Of a DNA stretch of 47,776 nt, positions 16,874 to 27,343 are shown piece after piece (positions within the stretch are counted from its first letter, which is position 1; every line of letters begins with the position of its first letter). The position numbers and the translations under genes are program-made. The notes under the pieces were generated by a model, which saw nothing but the letters and a program-made list of their open reading frames with translations, searched no databases and was not told the DNA's origin. Origin of the DNA: a virus; IMG/VR virus record IMGVR_UViG_3300044846_002624, positions 1 to 47,776 of that record; one strand, given 5' to 3'.

Positions 16874-17291
16874 TGTGCTTTAGCATTCCTACTCGTTTTA
16901 AGAACTCTTTTACATTAAGTAATCTACCAATGCTAGCTTTGCTATGTAGATTGCTTATTGGCTGATGAGTTTCTCTGGGGTCCATTTCCCGCATTTCTTT
17001 TTTAAGTCTATCTGTCTTTATCCAAATAAGAACGTCACCGTCAGTAGATGCTTGAACCCACCACTCTGACTCAGTTATGTTAATTCCAGACTTAACTTTG
17101 TCACTTGCATCTGGCTGTCTATAAGACCAAGTTTCTACGTACCAATTACCAGTTTCGTGAGTTCTATAATCAGTTTTTACTTCTACTTTTCCACTAACTA
17201 GTGAACTGTAGGCATTTTCAGTGGCAGATTCGCCAATTTTTCCACGCTCTAAGTCAATGTCAAAGTGTGGCTGATTTACACTGCTGGTCAT
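16866..17291 (-). CDS. putative PD-(D/E)XK nuclease-like protein
   Basis: 141 residues. An early GESATENAYSSLV helix precedes KVEVKTDYR (Glu37-x-Lys39), with Arg17 and Glu21 before it and NWYVETWSYR after it. This order (E...ExK in a small alpha/beta core) is seen in restriction-endonuclease-like and resolvase-like folds. It heads the operon that continues into the ABC-GNAT fusion (8-nt overlap). The ribosome site TAAGGA is 5 nt upstream. A modification/cleavage pair is suggested; activity is unproven. Confidence 0.5.
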   Translation of the reverse strand: MTSSVNQPHFDIDLERGKIGESATENAYSSLVSGKVEVKTDYRTHETGNWYVETWSYRQPDASDKVKSGINITESEWWVQASTDGDVLIWIKTDRLKKEMREMDPRETHQPISNLHSKASIGRLLNVKEFLKRVGMLKHND

Positions 17292-17344
17292 AGATTCCTT
17301 AAGTTAGGAAATTATGATAGCAAATTATAGGCTTTAAAGCAAGC

Positions 17345-19224
<1,880 letters not shown>

Positions 19225-19229
19225 TTTAT

Positions 19230-19238
19230 TATTTTACC
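19230..19238 (-). promoter_or_regulatory. GGTAAAATA promoter-like word
   Basis: Minus-strand GGTAAAATA; TAAAAT ends 6 nt before the ATG at 19224. One of four exact copies upstream of leftward structural genes. Confidence 0.5.
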
Positions 19239-19255
19239 TTACTTTTCTTTCTTTA

Positions 19256-20629
19256 CTAAGAACCTAAATCGCCAGTTAGCCAATAGGTGTTAGAAGCAGT
19301 ACATTTAATCGATGCCAAAGAGCCTTGAGCTGCTGTTTTCAGTAAAGAGTTTTTTGAACTCAAAGTGACACCAGAGCCAGCTTGAAAAGTAATTTGAGAG
19401 CTTGCTGTTTGTAGAAAATCTGCTTGTTGTCCAGCTGAAAGACCTTCTACCGTAACAGTAACTGCTCCAGAGTTTGTGATTAATTTTCCAGCGTCTGCTG
19501 AAGTTAATGCCCTACTGCTACTCAACTCTTCTACTGTTTGAGCTGAACTAAAGTCTCCAATTTCACCTTGTGGCCCAGTTTCCCCTATTGGTCCCGTAGC
19601 ACCAGTCGGCCCTGTTGGACCTGTTGGTCCAGTTACAGTACTGGCTGCCCCTGTAGGCCCTGTCGCTCCAGTCGGTCCTTCAACTGTGCTATTCGCACCA
19701 GTCGGTCCAGTTGGTCCAGTAGGTCCTTTTGGAATTTCAAAACTGATTGTTTGATTAGGGGCATCTCCTGTAATAATCACTTGAAGAGGGTCTTCTGGCT
19801 CTACTGAGTCCACAGTTCCAACAGTTAGATTATTTGCAGCACCTGTTGGCCCGGTAGGTCCTGTAACAAAGCTATCTGCACCAGTCGGACCAGTTGGCCC
19901 TGTTGGTCCAGTAGGTCCTGTAACAAAGCTGTCTGCACCAGTCGGACCAGTTGGCCCTGTTGGTCCAGTAGGTCCTGTAACAAAGCTGGCTGCTCCAGTC
20001 GGACCAGTTGGCCCTGTTGGTCCAGTAGGTCCTGTCGGTCCAGTTACGGTGCTATCTGCACCAGTTGGGCCAGTAACAGAAGGCCCAGTCGGACCTGTAG
20101 GTCCTGTTGGTCCAGTAGGGCCAGTAGAGCCAGTAATAGTTCCGCTTGACTCTATCCAATAGCTGTCGTAGTAAACAAGTAGCTGTCCAGAGTCAGAGTC
20201 ATACCAAACATCCCCCTCTACCGCTCCAGACGGAGGTGTGCTGGAAACTATAAAGTTACCGTCAGCACCAGTTGGTCCAGTCGGGCCAGTAGAACCTGTA
20301 AAACCTACACCGCCAGTAGGCCCAGTAGGTCCTTGTGGACCAACAATCACTCCAACGTTGTCCCACTCGGTTTGGTTCCAAACGTACAACGAGCCATCTT
20401 CAAGCACAATGTAGGCATCGCCATCTTGACCAGACTCTGGCAATAAATCTATTAAAGCAACTGTACCTTTTAGGGTTACAGATGTTCCTTTTTCACCAGC
20501 AGGACCAGTGGGACCAACCAAAGTTTGGCCTAGTAGTTCCCAAACAGTGCCAGTCCAAATCCAAGAGCGTCCAGCAGCAGAAAATCTTTGATTTGTCTGC
20601 GGGCTATCTGGGAAATTTATAGTAGTCAT
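19256..20629 (-). CDS. collagen-like tail fibre protein with tandem GPT repeats
   Basis: 457 residues. Shared N-terminal module ([30 protein letters not shown]), then a [20 protein letters not shown] module also present in the giant fibre. [20 protein letters not shown] / YYDSYWIES module follows, then long GPT tracts including a 19-residue unit repeated three times. The C-terminal domain is about 85 residues ([28 protein letters not shown]) and resembles small phage fibre-tip domains. Confidence 0.85.
   Translation of the reverse strand: MTTINFPDSPQTNQRFSAAGRSWIWTGTVWELLGQTLVGPTGPAGEKGTSVTLKGTVALIDLLPESGQDGDAYIVLEDGSLYVWNQTEWDNVGVIVGPQGPTGPTGGVGFTGSTGPTGPTGADGNFIVSSTPPSGAVEGDVWYDSDSGQLLVYYDSYWIESSGTITGSTGPTGPTGPTGPTGPSVTGPTGADSTVTGPTGPTGPTGPTGPTGAASFVTGPTGPTGPTGPTGADSFVTGPTGPTGPTGPTGADSFVTGPTGPTGAANNLTVGTVDSVEPEDPLQVIITGDAPNQTISFEIPKGPTGPTGPTGANSTVEGPTGATGPTGAASTVTGPTGPTGPTGATGPIGETGPQGEIGDFSSAQTVEELSSSRALTSADAGKLITNSGAVTVTVEGLSAGQQADFLQTASSQITFQAGSGVTLSSKNSLLKTAAQGSLASIKCTASNTYWLTGDLGS
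19864..20034 (-). repeat. 57-bp tandem repeat, three copies
   Basis: A 57-bp unit begins at 19864, 19921 and 19978 (each starting TAACAAAGCT on the plus strand). It encodes 19-residue units [19 protein letters not shown] in the collagen-like region; the first two are nearly identical and the third slightly diverged. It is in frame, so copy-number change would only alter fibre length. Confidence 0.8.
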
Positions 20630-20638
20630 TTTAACTCG

Positions 20639-23401
20639 TTAAGCCTGAGCCTCTGTCCAAGAAAGTCTTCCTAAAACTTCAGCACTGGCAGTAGCGTTTA
20701 AGTTTTGAACTCTAATTGTTAAAACGTCTGGCCCATCTGGATAAATTCCAGACGAAGAAACGGAGCCACCCCCACCTAGTATTGCGTTTCCTAAATCACG
20801 AACTCTATCTAAATCAATTGAAGTGGTTCCAGAAAACAAGAATCCAGCTGTAACTTCTCCACCGGAAACAGTAATATTTTGACCAGAATAATCAGCAATC
20901 TGAGCTAAAGATGAGTTAACAACTCCAGTAGCATTTTTTACTGCGTTAGTCCAACTAACTGCTCCGCTGGGTCTGCCGTTAAGAATTGCTGTAACCAAAA
21001 AGTTAGAGTTTGCGGTTCTAGTTGAAACGTCTAAGCTTCTAAGAATTAGCTGAAGTCTATTTGTTAGCTCCCTAGTTCCAAAGTTTCCTGGAGTACCGTT
21101 ATCTACAGAAGGTGCCACTCTAATAGAAAATAAAGACCTAGAGCTTGCAGCTGGAATTGTTGTAAAAGTGTCTTGTCCAAAGGTAAACACCAAAGATTTA
21201 TCATCATCAAAGCGACCATCCATAATAACAGACGTTCCCCAGTGGGAAATAGAGGCAGAAAAAGTAGGAAATGCTTGCTCTACTGAAGTTGGAGAAGTTG
21301 TCTCTAATAAAAATTGTTTTCCACCACCCGTGCTCATGGGTGCAAAAATTACACCAGCTGGATTCAAGGTGCTAGAGGCATTATTAAGTGTTATTTGGGT
21401 GCCAACAATTGATGAAATGTAGGTGCCATCTGGGAAAGAAGAGCTAATTAACCTTTGCCCAACCTGTAATCCAGTAGTAGACGGCACAATACCAATATTG
21501 TTATTTGCAGCGATTGAAATATTGTAAGTAGCGCCATCTTGAGCCCTAATAACATTTGTAAAAGCAGTTGAAGTTTTGCTTAAGTAGTTTACATATTCGT
21601 ATGTACTACCTTTTCTAACTAACAAAGTGCCAGTAGGAGAAAAGCCTTCTGTAGAAACTACGTTAATAGTTGTAGCCGTTGTTGTTATACCGCTAGTAGC
21701 TTTTGTAGCTGTAGAAAATGTATTTGACTCATAACGAGCTGGTAAGTTACCTGAGCGCATGTAGGCTTCAGCGTTTACGTTATTATTCAGTAGTTTGTGG
21801 CAGTACTTTACAGTTCCATCAAGTGCTCTAAATCCCCACCTAACAAATCCAGCTCCATACCAAGAGTAATCTATATAAAACATTTGCATCTTGGTTAAAT
21901 CTACTTCGTAGCCAGACGGACCTGTCCCGTCCATTCGGTCTAGGTTCCACTCGCTTTGCTTAATTTTTAAGTCTTCTGTTTTTGAAATAACAGCAAAGCT
22001 CACTGCTGTTGTTCCTCTAAAAGATGGACTGATTGTCATAGAAGTATCGCTAGCAATGTCTTCAATTCTGTAAGACATTCCTCTAATTACTACAAAATCC
22101 CCCGGAGAGAACTGACGACTAAAAATAGTTGGAAAAGCTGGATTAGTTTGAGTAACTGTGTTAGAGTCAACACTTACTGAAACTCTTCCAGCGCCTTGAT
22201 ATGTAGAAGAGCGTCTAACTACATAAAGCTCTTGACCATCAAATTCAAAAAATAATCCATTTTGACTATCAAAAATTCCAACTTGATTTGCACAACCATA
22301 CCAACTATCTGTAGTTACGTAGTAGTTTCCAGAACCAATGGTGCTGGCTGGTGTGGTAAATGCGTTGTATTGAAAAGTGTTGTAGCTAAGGATTCTAATA
22401 ATTGCATAGTCTCCGTTATAACCTGCTTCATTTACTCCAAAGACTCTAACTACTGTACCTGGTGCTAGGTTGTGCTGTTCTTTTGTCTGTACAGTTACTA
22501 CTGTTCCATCAGAGGTTATAGATTCAATTGGAAGGTTAGGCTTTAGAACAGTTCCAGAAGACATTTGCATGCCTTTACCTGATTGATACCTAAAATATCT
22601 TCTAGTTTGTCTAATTGCTTGATGGTTATTAGAAAGAGCATTAGCACTAAAAAGTGTCCCTCCATCAAATGGCCTGTGCAAAAACTGTGCTTGAGGCCTA
22701 GTAAACAAAACTGGGGTGCCTCCCAATGTGCCAGTTGGGGCTAGTGAAGCGTAGTAAATAAAGTCGGTGTTGTTAATAACAGTCGCAACGGAAAAAGCTC
22801 CGTTTGGAGCATTAGTAGAAGCGGTAAATCCTCTAACAGAAATTTCATTTCCTATAGAAAGCCCGTGGGGTACTGTTGTTCTTACTGTGATTGCGGTTCC
22901 GCTATAGCTAAAGTTTGTTAAAGTTCCACCAATTTGGGCGCTTGAGTATGTATTTCCCACATATAAAATTGTTTTGTTTGCGTCAAAAATTGAAGTAATA
23001 CTTGAGTCAACATTTAGGGCTCTAGCTGTGTAAGTAAAAGTAGTAGTAGTCGGAACTGATGTAATAATAAAATTACCGTTTGCAGTAAATAGATAAGTGT
23101 CTTGTACTGAAATAGCAGTTCCTACTGTTAGTCCATGAGCTATGCTAGTAGTCACTGTCACTGTTTTAGAGTTTGCTGGAAAATTTATTCCAGTAATGTT
23201 TGGAATAGAAGTAGGTGACGCAAACACAAAAGGCCTGTTGTTTAGTAGTGCTAGATTTTCCCACTTGGAAATCTGAAGGCCGTACTCGAAGTCTGTATCG
23301 ATAAGAGCTTGAGGAGAGGCTACGCGTAGCTTATTTACTGGGTCCAGTAGCTCTTCAGACGGTACAAAATTCTGGTCAAAATTGGATAAAAACTGCGACA
23401 T
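20639..23401 (-). CDS. large virion structural protein (baseplate/fibre type)
   Basis: 920 residues, no collagen repeats. It opens [20 protein letters not shown] and VNKLRVASPQALIDTDFEYG, then shows repeated beta modules: GTAISVQDTYLFTANGNF, GNEISVRGFTASTNAPNG, GTVVRVFGVNEAGYNGDY each fit the same 'position-dependent event' strand pattern. A central WYGAGFVRWGFRALDG region and C-terminal YPDGPDVLTIRVQNLNATA follow. Similar long proteins accompany tail fibres in large phages. It sits between two collagen-like genes and overlaps the upstream stop (TAATG). Assignment as structural is firm by context; the exact part is not known. Confidence 0.7.
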   Translation of the reverse strand: MSQFLSNFDQNFVPSEELLDPVNKLRVASPQALIDTDFEYGLQISKWENLALLNNRPFVFASPTSIPNITGINFPANSKTVTVTTSIAHGLTVGTAISVQDTYLFTANGNFIITSVPTTTTFTYTARALNVDSSITSIFDANKTILYVGNTYSSAQIGGTLTNFSYSGTAITVRTTVPHGLSIGNEISVRGFTASTNAPNGAFSVATVINNTDFIYYASLAPTGTLGGTPVLFTRPQAQFLHRPFDGGTLFSANALSNNHQAIRQTRRYFRYQSGKGMQMSSGTVLKPNLPIESITSDGTVVTVQTKEQHNLAPGTVVRVFGVNEAGYNGDYAIIRILSYNTFQYNAFTTPASTIGSGNYYVTTDSWYGCANQVGIFDSQNGLFFEFDGQELYVVRRSSTYQGAGRVSVSVDSNTVTQTNPAFPTIFSRQFSPGDFVVIRGMSYRIEDIASDTSMTISPSFRGTTAVSFAVISKTEDLKIKQSEWNLDRMDGTGPSGYEVDLTKMQMFYIDYSWYGAGFVRWGFRALDGTVKYCHKLLNNNVNAEAYMRSGNLPARYESNTFSTATKATSGITTTATTINVVSTEGFSPTGTLLVRKGSTYEYVNYLSKTSTAFTNVIRAQDGATYNISIAANNNIGIVPSTTGLQVGQRLISSSFPDGTYISSIVGTQITLNNASSTLNPAGVIFAPMSTGGGKQFLLETTSPTSVEQAFPTFSASISHWGTSVIMDGRFDDDKSLVFTFGQDTFTTIPAASSRSLFSIRVAPSVDNGTPGNFGTRELTNRLQLILRSLDVSTRTANSNFLVTAILNGRPSGAVSWTNAVKNATGVVNSSLAQIADYSGQNITVSGGEVTAGFLFSGTTSIDLDRVRDLGNAILGGGGSVSSSGIYPDGPDVLTIRVQNLNATASAEVLGRLSWTEAQA

Positions 23402-24369
23402 TAGGTAACCTTCCAGCCGTAAGTTGTATTTATGTATGTTAAGACTACTGAGGCCCCAGGAACGTTAAGAACTAGTGGGCTATTCAATTGTCCTTCTATT
23501 CTAATTGTATCAGCATTTAAAGTGACTGGGTAAACTCCAAACAGTCTAGGGACATCAATTATTGTTACAGAATCTCCAGGGGTGGGATTTTGTGGTAAAC
23601 TTACTATAAAAGGACCATTTGTACTGTCAGCAAATAAGTTTTCACTTGGAAACAAAAGTATGTCTTCAGTTGCGTATCTCCAAGCACTGGTAGCTACTCC
23701 TCCAGCAACTCCCACCCAATAAGAATCATAGTAAATATAAGTAGTTCCTGTTAGGGAGTTAAACCAAATGTCGCCTATTTGTGGCGATGCTGGAGCGGTT
23801 GCAGAAACGGTGTAAGTTCCTTCAGCACCTGTAGGTCCAGTTGGTCCTGTGGCCCCTGTTAGGCCTATTGGTCCTGTTGGTCCAGTCGAACCAAACTGGG
23901 CAGCAATACCTTGAGCACCACGGGGACCAGTCGGTCCCGTTGCACCAGTTAAACCTGCTGAACCAGTTGGGCCAGCTACATGTGAAGATGATTCAATCCA
24001 AAAACCGTCATAGTAGAAATAGTTTCTTGTATTGTTTGTGTTATACCAAGTGTCTCCCTCTACTGGAGATGATGGAGCAGTTGGTGATACTGTAAATAAA
24101 CCTTTTGCACCCGTTGGTCCAGTTGCGCCCGTTGCTCCAGTTAAACCTGTGGCTCCAGTTGGTCCCGTAGAACCTGTAGGCCCTCTAGATGGTCCAGTTG
24201 GACCGATTGGCCCAGTTGGACCTTCCACACCTTGAATTCCTTGAGGACCTGGAGGGCCAGCCACTGTAGGAGTAGAGTCCCAAGAAAGACCAGTCCAAAC
24301 CCACTGGCGTCCAGAGCCAGTAAATGTCTGGCCAAGTGTGGGGGAGTCAGGAAAGTTTAATTCAGTCAT
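23401..24369 (-). CDS. collagen-like tail fibre protein
   Basis: 322 residues. Shared N-terminal module ([32 protein letters not shown]), GPT/GAT triplets, and two copies of the 'VSxTAPxSPxxGDxWxN...YYDxxWxE' module (about 90-130 and 180-220). A short beta-rich C-terminal domain ends the protein ([42 protein letters not shown]). The ribosome site AGGAGAG is upstream. Confidence 0.83.
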   Translation of the reverse strand: MTELNFPDSPTLGQTFTGSGRQWVWTGLSWDSTPTVAGPPGPQGIQGVEGPTGPIGPTGPSRGPTGSTGPTGATGLTGATGATGPTGAKGLFTVSPTAPSSPVEGDTWYNTNNTRNYFYYDGFWIESSSHVAGPTGSAGLTGATGPTGPRGAQGIAAQFGSTGPTGPIGLTGATGPTGPTGAEGTYTVSATAPASPQIGDIWFNSLTGTTYIYYDSYWVGVAGGVATSAWRYATEDILLFPSENLFADSTNGPFIVSLPQNPTPGDSVTIIDVPRLFGVYPVTLNADTIRIEGQLNSPLVLNVPGASVVLTYINTTYGWKVT

Positions 24370-24376
24370 TTCTCTC

Positions 24377-25246
24377 CTACTGGTCTGCTGTCAAAGTACT
24401 AGGGAAGGCTCTGCCGTAGCCCCAAATAATTCTTACTGCGCCTTGCCCACCTGGGGTAGCGTTTGTGGAAGTTGAAGTATCTGTACCTCTACCTCCACCT
24501 CCATAAAGTCCACCAGAAGTAGTTGTTCCAGCTGTTCCACCAGCACCAGAAGTAGAGCCTCCTCCACCTGGACCTCCAGAACTTCCAGCAGTTCCGTTGC
24601 TTATTTGTCCAAAAATTCCAACTCCACCACCAGAACCAGCGACACCAGAAGAACCAGCTCCACCACCTCCACCACCAGCACCACCAGCACCAGCAGTTCC
24701 AACTACGGCTCCTACTCCACCGTTACCACCGTTTCCAGCGTAACCTCCAGCACCTCCTCCACCAGAAGTGTTAGTAGTGGTTGTTGCGGTTTGAGCACGT
24801 CCGCCATTTCCACCACCAATATCTCCAGCGATGGTTGAGCTAGTTCCGTTCTGAAGGTTTGGAGTGTTAGTTGCTCTACCACCTCCACCACCAGCGGCTA
24901 AAACTAAAGTTGTTCCACCCCTTGCAACTGAAGAGGGCCCACCGTTTCCACCAGTAGCTGTTCCGATTATTCCAGCTCCTCCAACATTTACTGTTAAAGT
25001 CTCACCTGGGGTTACAAAAACATTATTGATGTATCGTAAGTCTCCACCAGCTCCACCAGAGCCTCCAGAAGTGCTGTAGACACCGCCACCTCCGCCACCA
25101 ACACAAACAATAGAGACAAACTCAACGCCCTCAGGTACTGTAAAAGATAGTCCAGTTCCAACGGTAGTAAAAGCTTGCTGGCTAGCAACAGTTAGATTTC
25201 TATTTCTACCGAAGGCCTGTCCGCTAAATTGTCCTGTTAATGGCAT
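24377..25246 (-). CDS. glycine-rich adhesin-like fibre protein
   Basis: 289 residues. The start [17 protein letters not shown] and [14 protein letters not shown] is the entry strand of the phage Gly-rich fibre domain. The rest is dominated by GGxGG tracts and ends [12 protein letters not shown]. Such domains are thought to form polyglycine-II-like sandwiches in adhesins such as that of Salmonella phage S16, which present receptor-binding loops. It lies among collagen-like fibres with a TAAGGT-like ribosome site. A host-surface adhesin role is inferred. Confidence 0.75.
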   Translation of the reverse strand: MPLTGQFSGQAFGRNRNLTVASQQAFTTVGTGLSFTVPEGVEFVSIVCVGGGGGGVYSTSGGSGGAGGDLRYINNVFVTPGETLTVNVGGAGIIGTATGGNGGPSSVARGGTTLVLAAGGGGGRATNTPNLQNGTSSTIAGDIGGGNGGRAQTATTTTNTSGGGGAGGYAGNGGNGGVGAVVGTAGAGGAGGGGGGAGSSGVAGSGGGVGIFGQISNGTAGSSGGPGGGGSTSGAGGTAGTTTSGGLYGGGGRGTDTSTSTNATPGGQGAVRIIWGYGRAFPSTLTADQ

Positions 25247-25259
25247 TAGCTACCTACCT

Positions 25260-26174
25260 TTAAGCGAATCTGGTACGAGAAGCAAAGATTGTATATGATG
25301 AGCCAGTAGGCGAAGCTGAATGTGCAGTCTTTACTATAGTAAACAAATATGAATCTACGCTACTGGCGTTCCCTGAGCTTGGAATTGCTCCTAGTTGCCA
25401 CTCGATTAAAACTGTAGCTCCTGAATCTATAGTCAAAGCTCCTACCCAAGATGCGCTTGCTCCAGTAGTTAACAAAAGTCCTAAAGTAATAGAATCTCCC
25501 ACGGCTGGCAACATATCATTAAGAGGGGTCCCAGTGTTTCCTCTAAAGTTTAGTGGGAAAGAAGCAGCAGAGCTTGAAGCAACGGTGTAATAAGCTACAG
25601 AGCCTGGAACAGCATCAAATTGTACGGCACTTGCCCCTGTAGTGGGTGTGCTAACTACTACTTGAAACTTTTCTCTAGGAGCTGTAAGCGTTTTACCAGT
25701 TAAAGTCTGAGTATCAGTGAGAGTTGCTGTTACAGCTGTGTTTACTGTGATGGCATTTGTAGTAATAGAAAGTCCATTACCGACGTTGGCAGTTACAGCT
25801 CCACCGTCTAAAACTAAACCGCTAGTTGCGTTAACTGTTAAAGCGTTTCCTGTAATTGCTATTCCGCTACCAGCGTTAATAGTTACTTGACCTTCTACAA
25901 ACTTAAGTGGGTCAGCAATAAATGCAACTAAGTTATTTCCAGAAGTAGTTAGTCCCGAACCAAGATTAATTGAAATTTGCTCAGATGTTGAGTTGTAAGT
26001 AATAGGAGCGACCCCAGTAATTGAGGCAGCTGAACCAGTTGGTCCTGTGGGACCTGTAGCACCAATTAGGGTACCAAAAGCTTCCCAAGCATAACCGTTC
26101 CACTTCCAAGTGCGGTCACCAGACGTAAAAAGTTCATTTTCTGTAGGAACGTCTGGAAAGTCTATAGCTGGCAT
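25260..26174 (-). CDS. tail fibre protein with short collagen-like segment
   Basis: 304 residues. Shared N-terminal module ([33 protein letters not shown]), only a short [11 protein letters not shown] stretch, then beta-helix-like repeats (GSGIAITGNALTVNATSG, GNGLSITTNAITVNTA). The C-terminal domain (YYTVASSSAASFPLNFRG, GDSITLGLLLTTGASASW) is beta-rich. The minimal triplet tract suggests this paralogue lost or never had a long collagen stalk. Confidence 0.78.
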   Translation of the reverse strand: MPAIDFPDVPTENELFTSGDRTWKWNGYAWEAFGTLIGATGPTGPTGSAASITGVAPITYNSTSEQISINLGSGLTTSGNNLVAFIADPLKFVEGQVTINAGSGIAITGNALTVNATSGLVLDGGAVTANVGNGLSITTNAITVNTAVTATLTDTQTLTGKTLTAPREKFQVVVSTPTTGASAVQFDAVPGSVAYYTVASSSAASFPLNFRGNTGTPLNDMLPAVGDSITLGLLLTTGASASWVGALTIDSGATVLIEWQLGAIPSSGNASSVDSYLFTIVKTAHSASPTGSSYTIFASRTRFA

Positions 26175-26203
26175 AATTATCTTTCTTAGGGTTAACTTTC
26201 TAT

Positions 26204-26212
26204 TATTTTACC
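26204..26212 (-). promoter_or_regulatory. GGTAAAATA promoter-like word
   Basis: Minus-strand GGTAAAATA about 30 nt upstream of the fibre gene start at 26174 and just after the stop of the 59-residue gene. Confidence 0.45.
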
Positions 26213-26238
26213 ACAGCGGTAAAACTCTAATGTCTTAG

Positions 26239-26418
26239 TTACTCAGCTGGGGGGCTAAAAACATTGCCATCCCATGTATAGCCGATACTTGCTGGTCCTG
26301 TAGCTTCAGTTACCTCAACTACGTCTCCGACAACGGATTTTACATCTTCAATGTTGTCTCCAGCCACTGTGTTAGAGACTACTCCGCCTTCTAGCGGTAC
26401 TACTGCATAAACTGCCAT
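26239..26418 (-). CDS. 59-residue fibre-cluster protein
   Basis: A short gene filling the gap between two fibre genes: it begins MAVYAVVPLEGG and ends YTWDGNVFSPPAE, 59 residues. AAGGAG lies 6 nt before the ATG. The C-terminal 'GYTWDGxxFxPP' pattern is widespread in small proteins encoded beside phage fibres, some of which are assembly helpers. It sits in frame with no internal stop, and its stop is separated from the next gene by a promoter-like word. Function inferred only from context. Confidence 0.8.
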   Translation of the reverse strand: MAVYAVVPLEGGVVSNTVAGDNIEDVKSVVGDVVEVTEATGPASIGYTWDGNVFSPPAE

Positions 26419-26443
26419 TTCACTCCTTAATTATTACTTAATT

Positions 26444-27337
26444 CTACCAATAAAGTAGTACACAACCGCCTCCACCAGTACCACCAGTGGCACCATTAGC
26501 GCCTCCGTTAGCGCGAGCTCCGCCTCCGCCACCACCTAAACCTCCTGCACCACCGGATACTCCATCAGTTGATGTTGTCTGAGAACCATTGCCACCCGCA
26601 GCAAGTAATCCCCCACCGCCACCGCCTGAGCACCATTTAGCAGTGTTAGCGGTAGTTGCCACCGCCCCACCAGCTCCACCAGCGAAAACACCATTTCCCC
26701 CAGCGCCACCAGTAGCGGAAGCATCATTAAGTGTTGAGGGAATGTTAGCTGCTCCACCGCCTCCACCAACTAATCCACTTCCTCCAGCACCACCAGTAGC
26801 TCCGCTGCTGCCTCCGCTAGTAGTGTGAGCACTTCCACCACCACCACCTGAGGTTCCAGAACTCCCCGCAGTTCCAACAGCTTCTCCAACTACCGATTGG
26901 CCATTCCCGCCAGCGCCACCAATTGAGTACATTATTGTGCTTCCAGCACCACCAGCGTTATTAACAGTTGTAGTAGTAGTAGTCCCCCCGCCAGAACCTC
27001 CAGAACCAAAAGTTCCAGCAACACCTACAGAGTTTGTAACTCCACCAGCACCACCAGCAGCAAAAAGATTAGAGTAGTAAGTTGTTCCCCCAACGGCACC
27101 TGGTACTCCACCAGCGCCAATTATTGCCGAAGTAACTGCGGGAACCCAACCACATACGAGTGCCCCACCTCCTCCTCCACTAGCGAATTGAGTACTGGTT
27201 CCGCCGCTACCACCGCCACCGCCACCGACAACAATGGCAAAAACTTGAGTAATTCCAGCGTCTAAAGTGACTCCCCCTGTTGACGTAATAGTTTGCCTAA
27301 GTAATAGCCCTTTTGGTACTAAATGATTTACAGCCAT
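26444..27337 (-). CDS. glycine-rich adhesin-like fibre protein
   Basis: 297 residues. LRQTITSTGGVTLDAGITQV and FAIVVGGGGGGSGG open a Gly-rich domain that continues to the end (GGGGCVLLYW). It shares the core 'SAIIGAGG...GGTTYYSNLFAAGG' and the terminal '(V/L)LLYW' with the 428-residue neighbour, so the two are paralogues. No collagen-like or shared N-terminal module: it begins directly with the adhesin domain. Probable receptor-binding protein. Confidence 0.75.
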   Translation of the reverse strand: MAVNHLVPKGLLLRQTITSTGGVTLDAGITQVFAIVVGGGGGGSGGTSTQFASGGGGGALVCGWVPAVTSAIIGAGGVPGAVGGTTYYSNLFAAGGAGGVTNSVGVAGTFGSGGSGGGTTTTTTVNNAGGAGSTIMYSIGGAGGNGQSVVGEAVGTAGSSGTSGGGGGSAHTTSGGSSGATGGAGGSGLVGGGGGAANIPSTLNDASATGGAGGNGVFAGGAGGAVATTANTAKWCSGGGGGGLLAAGGNGSQTTSTDGVSGGAGGLGGGGGGARANGGANGATGGTGGGGCVLLYW

Positions 27338-27343
27338 ATTTTC

